A stretch of DNA of 64,000 nt from Planotetraspora phitsanulokensis (GCF_016863295.1 NZ_BOOP01000009.1:310001-374000), one strand, 5' to 3'; counted from the stretch's first letter, positions 31,841 to 40,914 are shown. Made by a program: numbers and translations. The notes: generated from the letters alone by a model not told the origin.

Positions 31841-32686
31841 TCACTTGCGGTTGTACAGGCGCATCGTGAGCGTGCCGAAGACCACGACCAGCACCGCGCT
31901 GGAGATCAGCACCAGGGTGACCTCTCCGGTGTCGGTGGCGCCGCCCATCAGCGAGCGCACCGCGCTGACCAGATGCGTGATCGGGTTGACCTCGACGAAC
32001 ACCTGCAGCCAGCCCGGCATGGTCTCCGGGTCGACGAAGACGTTGCTGAGGAAGGTCAGCGGGAACAGCACCAGCATGCTGACGCCCATCACCGACTTCT
32101 CGCTGCGCAGCAGCAGGCCGAACATCGTCCAGACCCACGAGAACGCGAACGAGAAGACGATCAGCAGGCCCACTCCCGCCAGCACTCCGGCGGCTCCGCC
32201 GTCCGGCCGGAAGCCCAGGACCAGGCCCACCACGAGGATGACCAGGGACGCCACCGTGTACCGGAACATGTCACCGAGGATGTAGCCGACCATCGGCGCG
32301 GGCCGCCAGATCGACAGCGACCGGAACCGGTCGAACACGCCCTTCTCGATGTCGGTGTTGACCGCCACTCCGGTGTACATCGTGATCATCACGATGCTCG
32401 TCACCATGATTCCAGGCAACAGGTACTGCAGATATTCGGTCGTCGAGCCGGCGAGCGCGCCGCCGAACAGGTACGTGAACATCAGCGTCATGATGATCGG
32501 GAACGCTGTCACGTCGAACAGCTGCTCGGGCACATGCTTGATCTTCAACATCGCGCGCCAGCCGAACGTGATCGAGGCCGACAGGGCGCTGGGTCGCCGC
32601 GGGCGCGTCCCCGGTGCCATGACGGCGCTGAGCGTCTCGGCGGCGGGGACGTATGTCGTGCTGGTCTCGGTGGTCGTGGCGCTCAT
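31841..32686 (-). CDS. DrrB-type ABC-2 permease
   Basis: 281 residues with six membrane helices and an ABC-2 layout: [42 protein letters not shown], then the amphipathic [20 protein letters not shown] and the late segment LPGWLQVF-type loop ([21 protein letters not shown]) typical of DrrB/DrrC. With the upstream ATPase it should export a hydrophobic drug. Its ATG overlaps the ATPase stop (ATGA). No antibiotic cluster is adjacent, so the substrate is unknown. Confidence 0.9.
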   Translation of the reverse strand: MSATTTETSTTYVPAAETLSAVMAPGTRPRRPSALSASITFGWRAMLKIKHVPEQLFDVTAFPIIMTLMFTYLFGGALAGSTTEYLQYLLPGIMVTSIVMITMYTGVAVNTDIEKGVFDRFRSLSIWRPAPMVGYILGDMFRYTVASLVILVVGLVLGFRPDGGAAGVLAGVGLLIVFSFAFSWVWTMFGLLLRSEKSVMGVSMLVLFPLTFLSNVFVDPETMPGWLQVFVEVNPITHLVSAVRSLMGGATDTGEVTLVLISSAVLVVVFGTLTMRLYNRK

Positions 32687-33711
32687 GCCGCTGTCTCCTC
32701 TGACGTGGCCGGGTTGTCGATGGGGGCGAGGCCGTCGTTCCGGGTGGGCGCGCCCGTCAGCGCGAGGAAGACCTCGTCCAGGCTGGGCTGGCCGAGAGAG
32801 AAGTCGTCGACCGTGATGCCGGCCGCTGCCAGCTCCGACAGCGCCCTGGCGGCCCGCTCCGCCGCGGCGTGCTCGATGCCCTCGCCCGCGACGCGCGCGG
32901 TCAGGGCCACCGGATCGGCTTCCAGCTGGACGGGCGCGTCCAGCGCCTTGGACAGGACGCGCTCGGCCCCCGGCCGCTGCGACGCGTCGCGCAGCCGTAC
33001 GTGCACCGAACCCGCGCCGACAGAGGCCTTCAACTGCCCGGGAGTCCCCTCCGCGATGACCTTGCCGTGGTCGATGACCGCGATGCGGCCAGCCAGCCGG
33101 TCGGCCTCGTCGAGGTACTGCGTGGTCAGCAGCACCGTCGTGCCCTGGGCGACCACGATGCGGATGATGTCCCAGACCTGGTTGCGGCTGCGCGGGTCGA
33201 GTCCCGTGGTGGGCTCGTCCAGGAAGAGCAGTTCGGGCGTGCTGAGGATGCTGGCCGCGATGTCCAGCCGCCGGCGCATACCGCCGGAGTAGTTCTTCAC
33301 CTGGCGGTCGGCCGCGTCCGTGAGCCCGAACGCCTCAAGGAGTTGTCCCGTCCTGTCCCTGGCGGCCGGCTTCCGGTAGCCCAGGAGCCTGGCGATGAGG
33401 ATGAGGTTCTCCATCCCCGTCATGTCCTCGTCCACCGAGGCGAACTGCCCGGTCAGGCTCACCCTGCCGCGCACCGCGTCCGGATCGCGCAGGACGTCGT
33501 GGCCGAACACCCGCGCCTCACCGCCGTCGGGGCGCAGCAACGTGGCGAGGATGCGCACCGCCGTGGTCTTCCCCGCCCCGTTGGGGCCGAGCACGCCGTA
33601 CACCGTCCCGGCGGGAACCGTGAGGTCCAAGCCGTCGAGCGCTCGGTTCTTCCCGAAAATCTTGATCAGGCCCGACGTCTCGATCGCCGGGCCGGTTGCA
33701 CGCTCACTCAT
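32683..33711 (-). CDS. DrrA-type ABC transporter ATPase
   Basis: 342 residues. Walker A is GPNGAGKTT (about 38-46), the signature [13 protein letters not shown] and Walker [17 protein letters not shown]; a DrrA-type C-terminal domain (about 220-330) includes the motif [23 protein letters not shown]. It energises the permease encoded immediately downstream. ATG 33711 ([15 protein letters not shown]) is the family-like start, although the frame stays open upstream across the neighbouring reductase gene. Confidence 0.93.
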   Translation of the reverse strand: MSERATGPAIETSGLIKIFGKNRALDGLDLTVPAGTVYGVLGPNGAGKTTAVRILATLLRPDGGEARVFGHDVLRDPDAVRGRVSLTGQFASVDEDMTGMENLILIARLLGYRKPAARDRTGQLLEAFGLTDAADRQVKNYSGGMRRRLDIAASILSTPELLFLDEPTTGLDPRSRNQVWDIIRIVVAQGTTVLLTTQYLDEADRLAGRIAVIDHGKVIAEGTPGQLKASVGAGSVHVRLRDASQRPGAERVLSKALDAPVQLEADPVALTARVAGEGIEHAAAERAARALSELAAAGITVDDFSLGQPSLDEVFLALTGAPTRNDGLAPIDNPATSEETAA

Positions 33712-33727
33712 GATCTGTCCTCTCCGG

Positions 33728-34312
33728 TTACGTGACGTACGGCCTGGCGGCGCGCGCGGCCCGCAGCGCGAGGCCCCACCAGACGAGCTGGTCGAGCATG
33801 GCCCTGCTCGCCTGGATCTGTTCGTCGGTGCCGCACGGCCTGCCGCTTTCGTCGACACCGCCCCCGAGCAGGTTGAAACCGACGCTGTCCCGCATTGACA
33901 CGGCGTGCAGCTCGGTGAAGACCGTCCGCAACTGCTCGACCGCGTAGACGCCCTCCGACCTGAAGCCGTAGGACACGAAGCCGACCGGCTTGGCCTGCCA
34001 CTCGTCGTAGGCGTAGTCGATGGCCTGCTTGAGGGACGCGGGGAAACTGCGGTTGTACTCGGGGGTGACGACCACGAAGGCATCGGCCCTGCCTATCTCC
34101 GCGGTGAACCTGCGCATCTGGGGCGTGGCCTCGTGCGGATATCTGGCGGGGAAGGCGAACTCGGCGAGGTCGACGACCTGCGCGCGGAGGTCCGTCCGCT
34201 CCCGGATCCGCTCCACGAACCAGCGGCCGATCACGTCGCAGACGCGGCCCTCCCTGGTGCTTCCGATGATCGCCGCCAGGCGCAGCGGGGGCGCGGCCTC
34301 CGTGGTCCACAT
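33728..34312 (-). CDS. NADPH-dependent FMN reductase-like protein
   Basis: 194 residues with a flavodoxin-like fold: [22 protein letters not shown] (phosphate-binding loop), [29 protein letters not shown] (the PEYN motif) and [14 protein letters not shown]. It should bind FMN and reduce quinones, azo dyes or free flavin. ATG 34312 lies behind AGGAGGGACGCCG. Its stop lies 16 bp before the DrrA start, so it may be the first gene of the efflux operon. Confidence 0.88.
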   Translation of the reverse strand: MWTTEAAPPLRLAAIIGSTREGRVCDVIGRWFVERIRERTDLRAQVVDLAEFAFPARYPHEATPQMRRFTAEIGRADAFVVVTPEYNRSFPASLKQAIDYAYDEWQAKPVGFVSYGFRSEGVYAVEQLRTVFTELHAVSMRDSVGFNLLGGGVDESGRPCGTDEQIQASRAMLDQLVWWGLALRAARAARPYVT

Positions 34313-34418
34313 CGGCGTCCCTCCTCGGCCGTCCGTCGTCACCCCACAGGCGCGAGAAACGGCGAGGCGCCCGCTAGATCGGATCTAGCGGGCGCCGTTC
34401 GGCGTGGTCGTGCCGATG

Positions 34419-35282
34419 TCAGGACGCCAACGCGGCCGCGATCGTGTCGGCGATCGGAGTCGTCGGGCGTCCGATGAGCCGCGACAGATCCCCCGGAGTG
34501 GCCGCGAGCAGGCCCCGGCTGATGGCGTCGTCCACGTCCACGAGAATGTCGGCGAAGCCCTCGGGGACGCCCACGCCGGTGAGGATCGCCTTGTGCTCGG
34601 CGGCGGCCAACGTCGTGTGGACGACCTTCTTGCCCGTCTGCCGTGTCAGCTCCTCGGCGAACTCCTCGAACGTCCACGCGGTGTCGCCGCCCAGCTCGTA
34701 CGCCTGGTTCAGGTGACCGTCGGCGTGCAAAACGGCCGCCGCGGCCGCGGCGAAGTCGCTGCGCGGGGCGGTGGCGATGCGGCTGCCGGGTGCGACGTTG
34801 TTGGCGATGGCGCCCCGCTCCACGATGCCGGCCAGGTCGCCGGTGTACATCTCGGAATACCAGTTGTTGCGCAGGAAGGTGTACGGCAGGCCGGAGTCGA
34901 GGATCAGCTGCTCGGTCTCGCGGTGGTCGTCCGCGAGCAGGAAGTCAGCCTTGGGCCCGCCGAACACGCCGACGTATGCCAGTTGTGCCACGCGCGCCGC
35001 CTTCGCGGCGTCGATCACCACGGCGTGCTGTGCCGTACGCCTGCCGGCATCGGTGGCCGAGATCAGCAAGACGCGGTCCTCAGCCCGGAACGCCCCCGTG
35101 AACGTCTCGGGCCTGTCGTAGTCGGCGAGGTGCAGCCCGACGCCCCTCGCCACCAGGTCGGCGGCCTTCTCCTCGCTGCGGGCGACGGCCGTGATCCCGT
35201 TCGCCGGCACTCCGGCGGCGAGCAGGTCCGCGATGACCAGACGGCCGAGCTGACCGGTCGCGCCGGTGACGAAGATGCTCAT
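34419..35282 (-). CDS. NAD(P)H:quinone oxidoreductase of the QorB/NmrA type
   Basis: 287 residues with the atypical short-chain (NmrA-like) fold: MSIFVTGATGQLGRLVIADLL (dinucleotide loop), DRVLLISATDAGRRTAQH, VAQLAYVGVFGG and GLPYTFLRNNWYSEMY. It closely follows the QorB (YtfG) quinone reductase layout. It is divergent from an HxlR regulator, as qorB is from ytfH in Escherichia coli. ATG 35282 is directly followed by the family N-terminus. The intergenic operators at 35317-35394 probably control both genes. Confidence 0.9.
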   Translation of the reverse strand: MSIFVTGATGQLGRLVIADLLAAGVPANGITAVARSEEKAADLVARGVGLHLADYDRPETFTGAFRAEDRVLLISATDAGRRTAQHAVVIDAAKAARVAQLAYVGVFGGPKADFLLADDHRETEQLILDSGLPYTFLRNNWYSEMYTGDLAGIVERGAIANNVAPGSRIATAPRSDFAAAAAAVLHADGHLNQAYELGGDTAWTFEEFAEELTRQTGKKVVHTTLAAAEHKAILTGVGVPEGFADILVDVDDAISRGLLAATPGDLSRLIGRPTTPIADTIAAALAS

Positions 35283-35316
35283 TCGAATGCTTCTCCCCGA
35301 TAGGTTCGTGCCATAA

Positions 35317-35394
35317 GTGCAGGTCCTGCACCCGGGGCTCACCATACGACCGGTACTATCCACGTCATAAGTACCCACCTTCAAGTAAGGTACT
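35317..35394. promoter_or_regulatory. Operator cluster between quinone reductase and HxlR genes
   Basis: A perfect palindrome GTGCAGGTCCTGCAC lies at 35317-35331. GGTACT (35352-35357), AGTACC (35370-35375) and GGTACT (35389-35394) are three regularly spaced half-sites, the last two forming an inverted repeat. CATAAGT precedes two of these elements. HxlR-family proteins bind such inverted repeats in divergent promoters. Confidence 0.55.
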
Positions 35395-35397
35395 GAC

Positions 35398-35817
35398 ATG
35401 GGCGTAAGAGACGAGCTGAGAACGCACGACACCGCGGCCGTCAGCACGGCCGAGGCGTCGCCGAACGTCAACCGTGCGGAGTGCCCTTCACGGGGAGTCC
35501 TCGAGCACGTCACCAGTCGCTGGGGCGTGCTCGTCCTGGCCGCGCTGCTCGAGCGGTCGTACCGCTTCAGCGAACTGCGCCGCGAGATCGGGGGCGTGAG
35601 CGAGAAGATGCTCGCGCAGACCCTGCAGACCCTGGAACGCGACGGCTTCCTGCACCGTGACGCCAAGCCTGTCATCCCCCCGCGCGTCGACTACTCGCTT
35701 ACGCCGATGGGCCGCGAGGTCGCCCAGCAGGTGTGGGTGCTGACCCGGTGGGTCGAGAACCGGCTGGACGACGTCTTCGAGGCACGTGACGCCTACGACG
35801 GAGCCCGCGCGTCCTGA
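35398..35817 (+). CDS. HxlR-family transcriptional regulator
   Basis: 139 residues with the HxlR winged helix: CPSRGVLEHVTSRWGVLVLAALLE, then YRFSELRREIGGVSEKMLAQTLQTLERDGFL and the wing PRVDYSLTPMGREVA. The conserved cysteine at about residue 29, just before the helix, is where HxlR/QorR-type proteins sense quinones or electrophiles. It probably represses or activates the divergent quinone reductase. ATG 35398 lies only 3 bp after the last operator half-site (35389-35394), suggesting autoregulation. Confidence 0.92.
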   Translation: MGVRDELRTHDTAAVSTAEASPNVNRAECPSRGVLEHVTSRWGVLVLAALLERSYRFSELRREIGGVSEKMLAQTLQTLERDGFLHRDAKPVIPPRVDYSLTPMGREVAQQVWVLTRWVENRLDDVFEARDAYDGARAS

Positions 35818-35850
35818 CCGAACCGCCTGGACCGACGATCCCGGCGCGGA

Positions 35851-35918
35851 CGGCGGCACGGTGCAGGCGGCGGCACGGTGCAGGCGGCGGCATGGCGCAG
35901 GCGGCGGCACGGGGACAG
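35851..35918. repeat. 17-bp minisatellite, four units
   Basis: Units CGGCGGCACGGTGCAGG at 35851-35867 and 35868-35884 are identical; the third (35885-35901) differs at two positions and the fourth is partial. The 17-bp period is not a multiple of three, so it is not coding. It lies between the HxlR stop and the next gene. Confidence 0.75.
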
Positions 35919-36004
35919 CGCCTGAACGAGCACCGTCCTGTTCACGCCCCCGTCGCCGAATTCCCGTCGACTGCGCGATTTCGGATTCGGCATAATGACC
36001 GGCC

Positions 36005-36964
36005 ATGTTGATCCAAACCCGCCGGGAAGCGGTCGGAGCATGGCGGCGGCTGGATCGGCGCACCCGCCACGACCTGCTGAACAGCCGGACGCCTCATCCC
36101 GATCCGCGGATCGCGGCCATCGCCGCCGCATACGCCGGCGCCTCCTTGGGGCGTGCGGCGGCGCTGAGACGTGCGGTCCTGCCGACGTTGTGGACGACGC
36201 TCATCCTGGTGACGGCGACCGTCGCGGCCGTCGTCGTCGAGGTCACCAGCGGCTCGAAAACCGGCTTCACCATCCTGCCCCTGCTGACCGTCGGGGCCAT
36301 CGTCGTATACGTCTGGCGCCTGATGCGGCGGCAGATCGCGCTCACCCGCATGGAGACCCTTAACTCGCGGAGCCTGCCCGTCGCGGCTCCTCCGCCGATG
36401 CCGTCGGGCACGCCCTCCGGTGGGGAACCGCTGGTCGTCGGATACGACTTCAAGGCGTTGCGCGGTTCGTGGGCGCTGTCCGCGGTCCTCATCATCGGCG
36501 TGCCGGCGGTGGCCATCGCGATCGGGCGGCCCTACATCTACATTCCCATGACCATCGCCATGGGAGCCATGGCGATCTTCACCATCGTGTCCACCGCGCG
36601 GGTGGTGGCCCGGAGGAAGACTCCGGTTCTCGTGCTCGACTCCACTGGGGTCTCCCTCCCGCACCATGACTTCACCGTGCCGTGGCCGCAGATCGCCACG
36701 GTGCGCGTGCTCCCCATGCCACGGGGAACTGGGCGGCGCGGAGAGCACCGTGTGATCGTCTTCGTTCCCGTCGACAACCAGCTGATCCTGCAGTCGGCTC
36801 CGCCCAAACTCGCCAACAGCATGCGCCGCACCATGGGCTACTACGGCTCTCCGATCGTGGTCATGGACAAGGGGCTGAGCGCCGGCGCCGAAGAGATCGT
36901 TCATGCATCCGCGGCTCTCGGAGGCGTCCAGGCCGAACGAACCGGAGCCGCGCCCACACCATGA
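36005..36964 (+). CDS. Four-helix membrane protein with PH-like domain
   Basis: 319 residues. Two pairs of membrane helices (VLPTLWTTLILVTATVAAVVVEV with FTILPLLTVGAIVVYVWRLM, and ALSAVLIIGVPAVAIAIG with IPMTIAMGAMAIFTIVSTARVV) precede a soluble domain (about 205-300). Its strands VLVLDSTGVSLPHHDFTVPWPQIATVRVLP look like a bacterial PH domain, which often senses membrane or protein partners. Function unknown. It converges on the MarR gene. Confidence 0.6.
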   Translation: MLIQTRREAVGAWRRLDRRTRHDLLNSRTPHPDPRIAAIAAAYAGASLGRAAALRRAVLPTLWTTLILVTATVAAVVVEVTSGSKTGFTILPLLTVGAIVVYVWRLMRRQIALTRMETLNSRSLPVAAPPPMPSGTPSGGEPLVVGYDFKALRGSWALSAVLIIGVPAVAIAIGRPYIYIPMTIAMGAMAIFTIVSTARVVARRKTPVLVLDSTGVSLPHHDFTVPWPQIATVRVLPMPRGTGRRGEHRVIVFVPVDNQLILQSAPPKLANSMRRTMGYYGSPIVVMDKGLSAGAEEIVHASAALGGVQAERTGAAPTP

Positions 36965-36985
36965 CCTTGGACGGGGACCGGTCGT

Positions 36986-37441
36986 TCACCGGGTGACGCG
37001 GCGGGCCAGAGCCTGGCCCGCCGGCAGGCCGGCGACGACAGACCGGAGGAACCCGATGACCTGCTCGAGGTCGTGGCCTTCGGCCGCGGCGTCAATGGAC
37101 TGGTAGAGGTCGTCTTCGATCGCGGCGATCCGCCTGGCGAGGCGCAGGCCCTCCTCGGTGAGGGACAACTCGACGTGGCGACGGTCGTGCGCCGACACCC
37201 GGCGGTCGACCAGCCCCGCGGACGCGAGGCGGTCGACCAGACGGCTGGGACTGTTGCCGCTCTCGCAGACCAGCAGGTCGCCGAGGCCGTTGAGGGTGAG
37301 CGACCGGCGATCCTGGAGGATGCGGAGCACCTCGGCCTGTGAGGGGGTGACCCCGAGCGGCCGCAGGGCCTGGCCGAGCAGCCGGTTGCCCTCACGCTGA
37401 GCGGCCAGGACGAGGTAGCGGAACTCTTCGGCGGGTCTCAC
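36986..37441 (-). CDS. MarR-family regulator of the lactonase operon
   Basis: 151 residues with a MarR winged helix: GVTPSQAEVLRILQDRRSLTLNGLGDLL, CESGNSPSRLVDRLASAGLVDRRVSAHDRRHVELSLTEEG. GTG 37441 overlaps the stop of the lactonase-like gene (GTGA), so both are translated together. The 16-bp palindrome in the operon promoter (38358-38373) is the likely target, making this an autoregulated repressor. The inducer may be the lactone or other substrate of the partner enzyme. Confidence 0.9.
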   Translation of the reverse strand: MRPAEEFRYLVLAAQREGNRLLGQALRPLGVTPSQAEVLRILQDRRSLTLNGLGDLLVCESGNSPSRLVDRLASAGLVDRRVSAHDRRHVELSLTEEGLRLARRIAAIEDDLYQSIDAAAEGHDLEQVIGFLRSVVAGLPAGQALARRVTR

Positions 37442-38343
37442 GCGGCGGTCCCCCGCCTTTCACCGAGCGCCCTGGTCACAGGGGCCAGCCGCGACGCCGC
37501 GCCCGGATCGTGGGCGGGAAGGACCAGCAGGCCCGGATTCCGCTCCCGCAGCAGGTTGATCGCCTCGGTGGTCTCGTCCAGTCGCCGCCGCTTCCCGACG
37601 CCCGGCACGTGTCCGTCCCGCAGCAGGTCCGCGTCGTAGGTCAGATCCCCGACCATGAGCAGCGGCGGCTGCCCGGTTGCCCGGACCAGCAGCGACAACG
37701 ATCCGGGGGTGTGACCGGGGGTGGGCAGGAGGAGCAGGCTTCCGTCGCCGAAGAGGTCGTGACCGGTCGTGAAGGGGGCGATCCGAGGATCGTGGACGGG
37801 GCCGGGATCGACGTGGCGCCAGCGCAGCCCGGGGAGATCGATGTGGGCGCGCAGGAGTCCCCGCGCCGCCGGCAGGGGCCTGCCGAGGGTCCGCCACTCC
37901 TCGCGGCTGACGACGATCTCCGCGCCGGTCAGCTCGCGCAGCCCTCCGATGTGGTCCTGATGCAGGTGGGAGAGCACGGCCACGCGCACGTCGGCGATGT
38001 CGTGGCCGGCGGCGGCCAACTGGGCCGTGAGCGTGTCGGCCGACCCGATGTCGAAGCGGGCCAGTCTGTCGTAGAGCATTCCGGTGACGCCGCCGGGAAA
38101 GTAGCCGGCGTCGGTCACCGAGGCGCGATCCTGGCCGGTGTCGAACAGCACGAGCCCGCGCTCGTGTTCGATCACATAGACGTTGATCGGCAGCGGAGGG
38201 GTCCATCGGCGTGAGGTGGACAGCCACCAGAACATCGGCGTGCGGGTGGCCGCCACATGCTCGGGATGGATGGACACCGTCCCGGTGCTGACCACCGACA
38301 CCTGCCTGATCGGGCCGGTCGTGCCCTTCGGATCGTTCGTCAC
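37438..38343 (-). CDS. Metallo-beta-lactamase-fold hydrolase, AHL-lactonase-like
   Basis: 301 residues from GTG 38343. The metal motif HxHxDH is SHLHQDHIGG (His126, His128, Asp130, His131); further ligands are in LPTPGHTPGSLSLL, GDLTYD and LPAHDP. The pattern (PLPINVYVIEHERGLVLFDTG) is that of quorum-quenching N-acyl homoserine lactonases such as AttM/AiiA, but related lactonases share it. An ATG at 38364 is also in frame, but it lies inside the spacer of the predicted promoter; the GTG sits at the predicted transcription start, making a leaderless mRNA likely. It is co-transcribed with MarR. Confidence 0.87.
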   Translation of the reverse strand: MTNDPKGTTGPIRQVSVVSTGTVSIHPEHVAATRTPMFWWLSTSRRWTPPLPINVYVIEHERGLVLFDTGQDRASVTDAGYFPGGVTGMLYDRLARFDIGSADTLTAQLAAAGHDIADVRVAVLSHLHQDHIGGLRELTGAEIVVSREEWRTLGRPLPAARGLLRAHIDLPGLRWRHVDPGPVHDPRIAPFTTGHDLFGDGSLLLLPTPGHTPGSLSLLVRATGQPPLLMVGDLTYDADLLRDGHVPGVGKRRRLDETTEAINLLRERNPGLLVLPAHDPGAASRLAPVTRALGERRGTAA

Positions 38344-38378
38344 GAAAATTAGATTACACGACATATATGTCGTATCAA
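38343..38378 (-). promoter_or_regulatory. Promoter with MarR-type operator in the -35/-10 spacer
   Basis: On the minus strand TTGATA (38378-38373) and TAATCT (38356-38351) are separated by 16 bp. The spacer region carries the perfect 16-bp palindrome ACGACATATATGTCGT (38358-38373). The predicted transcription start falls at 38343-38345, on the GTG of the lactonase-like gene. Binding of a MarR dimer here would exclude RNA polymerase. Confidence 0.75.
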
Positions 38379-38494
38379 CTATTGGACGGCTTCGTCGCGA
38401 GTTGGATCACACGGGACAGGCCCTGTTCATCGGGGCCGGAAACACTTCTGGGCATCCTCGTGATCGACGAGAATGCCCAGGAATCGGATCGTGG

Positions 38495-38568
38495 TGCGCC
38501 GCCAGGGACTCGAACCCCGGACCCGCTGATTAAGAGTCAGCTGCTCTAACCAACTGAGCTAGCGGCGC
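38495..38568 (-). tRNA. tRNA-Lys (anticodon CUU)
   Basis: Complete 74-base cloverleaf on the minus strand: acceptor GCGCCGC/GCGGCGC, D arm GCTC...GAGC, anticodon arm GCTGA-CTCTTAA-TCAGC (anticodon CTT, Lys AAG codons), T arm CGGGG-TTCGAGT-CCCTG with one mismatch, discriminator A. The 3' CCA is genome-encoded at 38492-38494. Confidence 0.96.
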
Positions 38569-38653
38569 AGAGCTCTTAAAGATTATCGCAATGCCCAGAC
38601 CACTCAAAACCGGGCTAGTCTAGAACAACATTCGGTCGACGCTGGGAGTGCAG

Positions 38654-39502
38654 ATGTGGTTCGCCTCGCCTGACGAGGTCCGGGAACGGCTGACGGCCGT
38701 GGACTACCTTGCCGACGACGGCATCACGACATCGGTCTTCCTGGCCGGAGCACTCGGAAAGCCATTGCTCACCGAGGGGCCTGCCGGCGTGGGGAAGACC
38801 CAGCTCGCCAAGGCCGTCGCCGCGGCCACCGGCGCCCGGTTGATCAGGCTGCAGTGCTACGAGGGCCTCGACGAGGCGCGGGCGCTCTACGAGTGGAACT
38901 ACAAGAAGCAGCTGCTGCGCATCCAGGCCGATGACGACGCCTGGGACGACATCTTCTCCGAGGAGTTCCTCCTGGAGCGGCCCCTGCTGAAGGCGATCAG
39001 GAGCGACGAGCCGACGGTGCTGCTCATCGACGAGACCGACAAGGCCGACGTCGAGGTCGAGGGACTGCTGCTGGAGATCCTCTCCGACTACCAGATCACG
39101 ATCCCCGAGCTCGGCACGATCGTCGCCGCGCGCAGGCCGTACGTCGTGCTCACCTCGAACGCGACGCGCGAGTTGTCGGAGGCGCTCAAGCGCCGCTGTC
39201 TCTACCTCCACCTCGACTACCCCACACCCGAACGCGAGCGCGACATCGTGCTGGCCCAGGTCCCCGGCCTGCCCGCGAGCATCGCCGAGCAGCTGGCCCG
39301 TACGGTCGCCGCGCTGCGCGTCCTGGAGCTGAAGAAGTCGCCGTCGATCGCCGAGACGATCGACTGGGCCCGCACGCTGCTCGCGCTCGGCCGTACGGAA
39401 CTCGACGACGCGGTCATCGGGCAGACGCTCGGCGTGGTGCTCAAGCACAACTCCGACCAGGCCAGGGCCGTCAAGGAGCTCGGCCTGCCGGCCAGGTCCT
39501 GA
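38654..39502 (+). CDS. MoxR/CoxD-type AAA+ ATPase
   Basis: 282 residues. Walker A is GPAGVGKT (42-49), Walker B TVLLIDETDK (121-130) and the sensor region TSNATRELSEALKRRC (167-182). The end of the protein is the lid domain. It is of the CoxD subgroup, ATPases that act with a CoxE-like VWA protein to insert metals or activate partner enzymes, as in CO dehydrogenase maturation. No such enzyme lies nearby, so the client is unknown. ATG 38654 follows GGGAG at five bases; a GTG at 38648 is less likely. Confidence 0.92.
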   Translation: MWFASPDEVRERLTAVDYLADDGITTSVFLAGALGKPLLTEGPAGVGKTQLAKAVAAATGARLIRLQCYEGLDEARALYEWNYKKQLLRIQADDDAWDDIFSEEFLLERPLLKAIRSDEPTVLLIDETDKADVEVEGLLLEILSDYQITIPELGTIVAARRPYVVLTSNATRELSEALKRRCLYLHLDYPTPERERDIVLAQVPGLPASIAEQLARTVAALRVLELKKSPSIAETIDWARTLLALGRTELDDAVIGQTLGVVLKHNSDQARAVKELGLPARS

Positions 39503-39538
39503 GAACAGGCATGAGAACGGGCATGGGAACGGGCATGA
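39503..39538 (+). repeat. Three 12-bp units at the VWA gene start
   Basis: GAACAGGCATGA (39503-39514), GAACGGGCATGG (39515-39526) and GAACGGGCATGA (39527-39538). Each carries an in-frame ATG (39511, 39523 and 39535), so the gene has three possible starts encoding an MRTG/MGTG/MTRE head. The repeat leaves the frame intact. Confidence 0.75.
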
Positions 39539-40914
39539 CACGCGAGTCGCTGGTCGACCGGCATCTCGGCTTCGTGCAGGCGCTGCGCGAGGCGGGGCTG
39601 CCCGTCTCGCTCGCCGAGGGGCTCGACGCCGCCGGCGCCCTCACCCTGATCGACCTGGCCGACCGGAACACACTCCGTGAGGCGTACGCGGCGACGCTGG
39701 TCAAGCGGCCGTCCTACCGCCCCGGCTTCGACGTCCTGTTCGACCTGTGGTTCCCGCCCGTGGTCTCCGGCTCGTACGGCACGGGCGCCGGCGAGCGACC
39801 GGACGGCGGGATCGACCTGGAGCACGCCGAGATCCCCGACTTGCGCGACCGGCTCGCCGATCTGCTGATGGGCGATCCGGACGACCCCGCGTTCCGGGAG
39901 TTCGCCCGGGCGATGGTGGAGCGGTTCGGCCGGGTCCAGGCGTCGGCGGGACGGCAGTCGTGGTTCTCCTTCGCCGTGCTGCGCGCACTGTCTCCGGAGA
40001 CGCTGACGGCCCGCCTGCTCGACCGGATGCTGGCCGAGCGCGGCGGTCTCCCCGAGAAGATCGCCCGCCAACAGATAAGCCGAAATATCGCCAGATTTCA
40101 GGAGGAAGTGGCCACCGACGTCCGGCGGAGGATCGCCGAGGAGTCCGGCATCGAGAAGATCGCCCGTTCGACGGTCAAGCCGCCGATCGACAGGATCGAC
40201 TTCCTGCGGGTGACGAAGGCCGAGCTCGCGCAGCTCCGCCGCGAGGTCTACCCCCTGGCCCGCCGGCTCGCGACCCGGCTCACGATGAGGAACAGGCTCG
40301 GCCGCCGCGGGCGGCTCGACTTCCGGCGGACGGTCAGGGCCTCGTTGTCGACGGGCGGCGTGCCGCTTACGACACGGCTGCGGCCCAAACGCCCGCACAA
40401 GCCGGAGCTCGTGGTGTTGTGCGACGCCAGCGACTCCGTCTCCACGTTCTCCCACTTCACGTTGCTGCTCACGTTCGCCCTGCGCGAGCAGTTCACGAAG
40501 GTCCGCGCGTTCGCGTTCGTGGACGCGGTCGACGAGATCACCACGATGTTCGCGCCCGGCGCGGACGTCATCGACGCGATCACCCGGATGGCGCAGGACG
40601 CCGACATCACCCGGTTCGGCCGCACCGACTACGGCAACGTCTTCGAACGGTTCGCCGAGCGTTACGCGGACGCCGTCGGCCCGAAGACGTCGCTGCTGAT
40701 CCTCGGCGACGCCCGCTCCAACTACCAGGCGCCCGCGCTGGACACGCTGAAGCGGCTGGCGGGGCGCGCCCGGCACGCCTACTGGCTCAACCCGGAACCC
40801 CGGGCGCAGTGGGACACCGGCGACTCGGTCGCCACCGGCTACGGTTCCGTCGTCCCGATGTACGAGTGCAGGAACGTCGCCCAGCTCGCCGAGTTCATCG
40901 AGACGCTGGACTGA
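39511..40914 (+). CDS. CoxE-like VWA domain protein
   Basis: 467 residues. The N-terminal two-thirds is helical (LVDRHLGFVQALREAGLPVSLAEGLDAAGAL); the C-terminal VWA domain carries the MIDAS residues DASDS (Asp305, Ser307, Ser309), a Thr in FGRTDYGN and Asp in LGDARSN. It lies 8 bp after the MoxR-type ATPase and should act with it as a chaperone pair for a metalloenzyme or membrane complex. The start is one of three ATGs within the 12-bp repeats. The exact client cannot be inferred. Confidence 0.9.
   Translation: MRTGMGTGMTRESLVDRHLGFVQALREAGLPVSLAEGLDAAGALTLIDLADRNTLREAYAATLVKRPSYRPGFDVLFDLWFPPVVSGSYGTGAGERPDGGIDLEHAEIPDLRDRLADLLMGDPDDPAFREFARAMVERFGRVQASAGRQSWFSFAVLRALSPETLTARLLDRMLAERGGLPEKIARQQISRNIARFQEEVATDVRRRIAEESGIEKIARSTVKPPIDRIDFLRVTKAELAQLRREVYPLARRLATRLTMRNRLGRRGRLDFRRTVRASLSTGGVPLTTRLRPKRPHKPELVVLCDASDSVSTFSHFTLLLTFALREQFTKVRAFAFVDAVDEITTMFAPGADVIDAITRMAQDADITRFGRTDYGNVFERFAERYADAVGPKTSLLILGDARSNYQAPALDTLKRLAGRARHAYWLNPEPRAQWDTGDSVATGYGSVVPMYECRNVAQLAEFIETLD

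Noticed and set aside
31841-33711. DrrAB genes as part of an antibiotic biosynthetic cluster
   Set aside because: No polyketide, peptide or tailoring genes lie next to them; they look like a free-standing efflux system.
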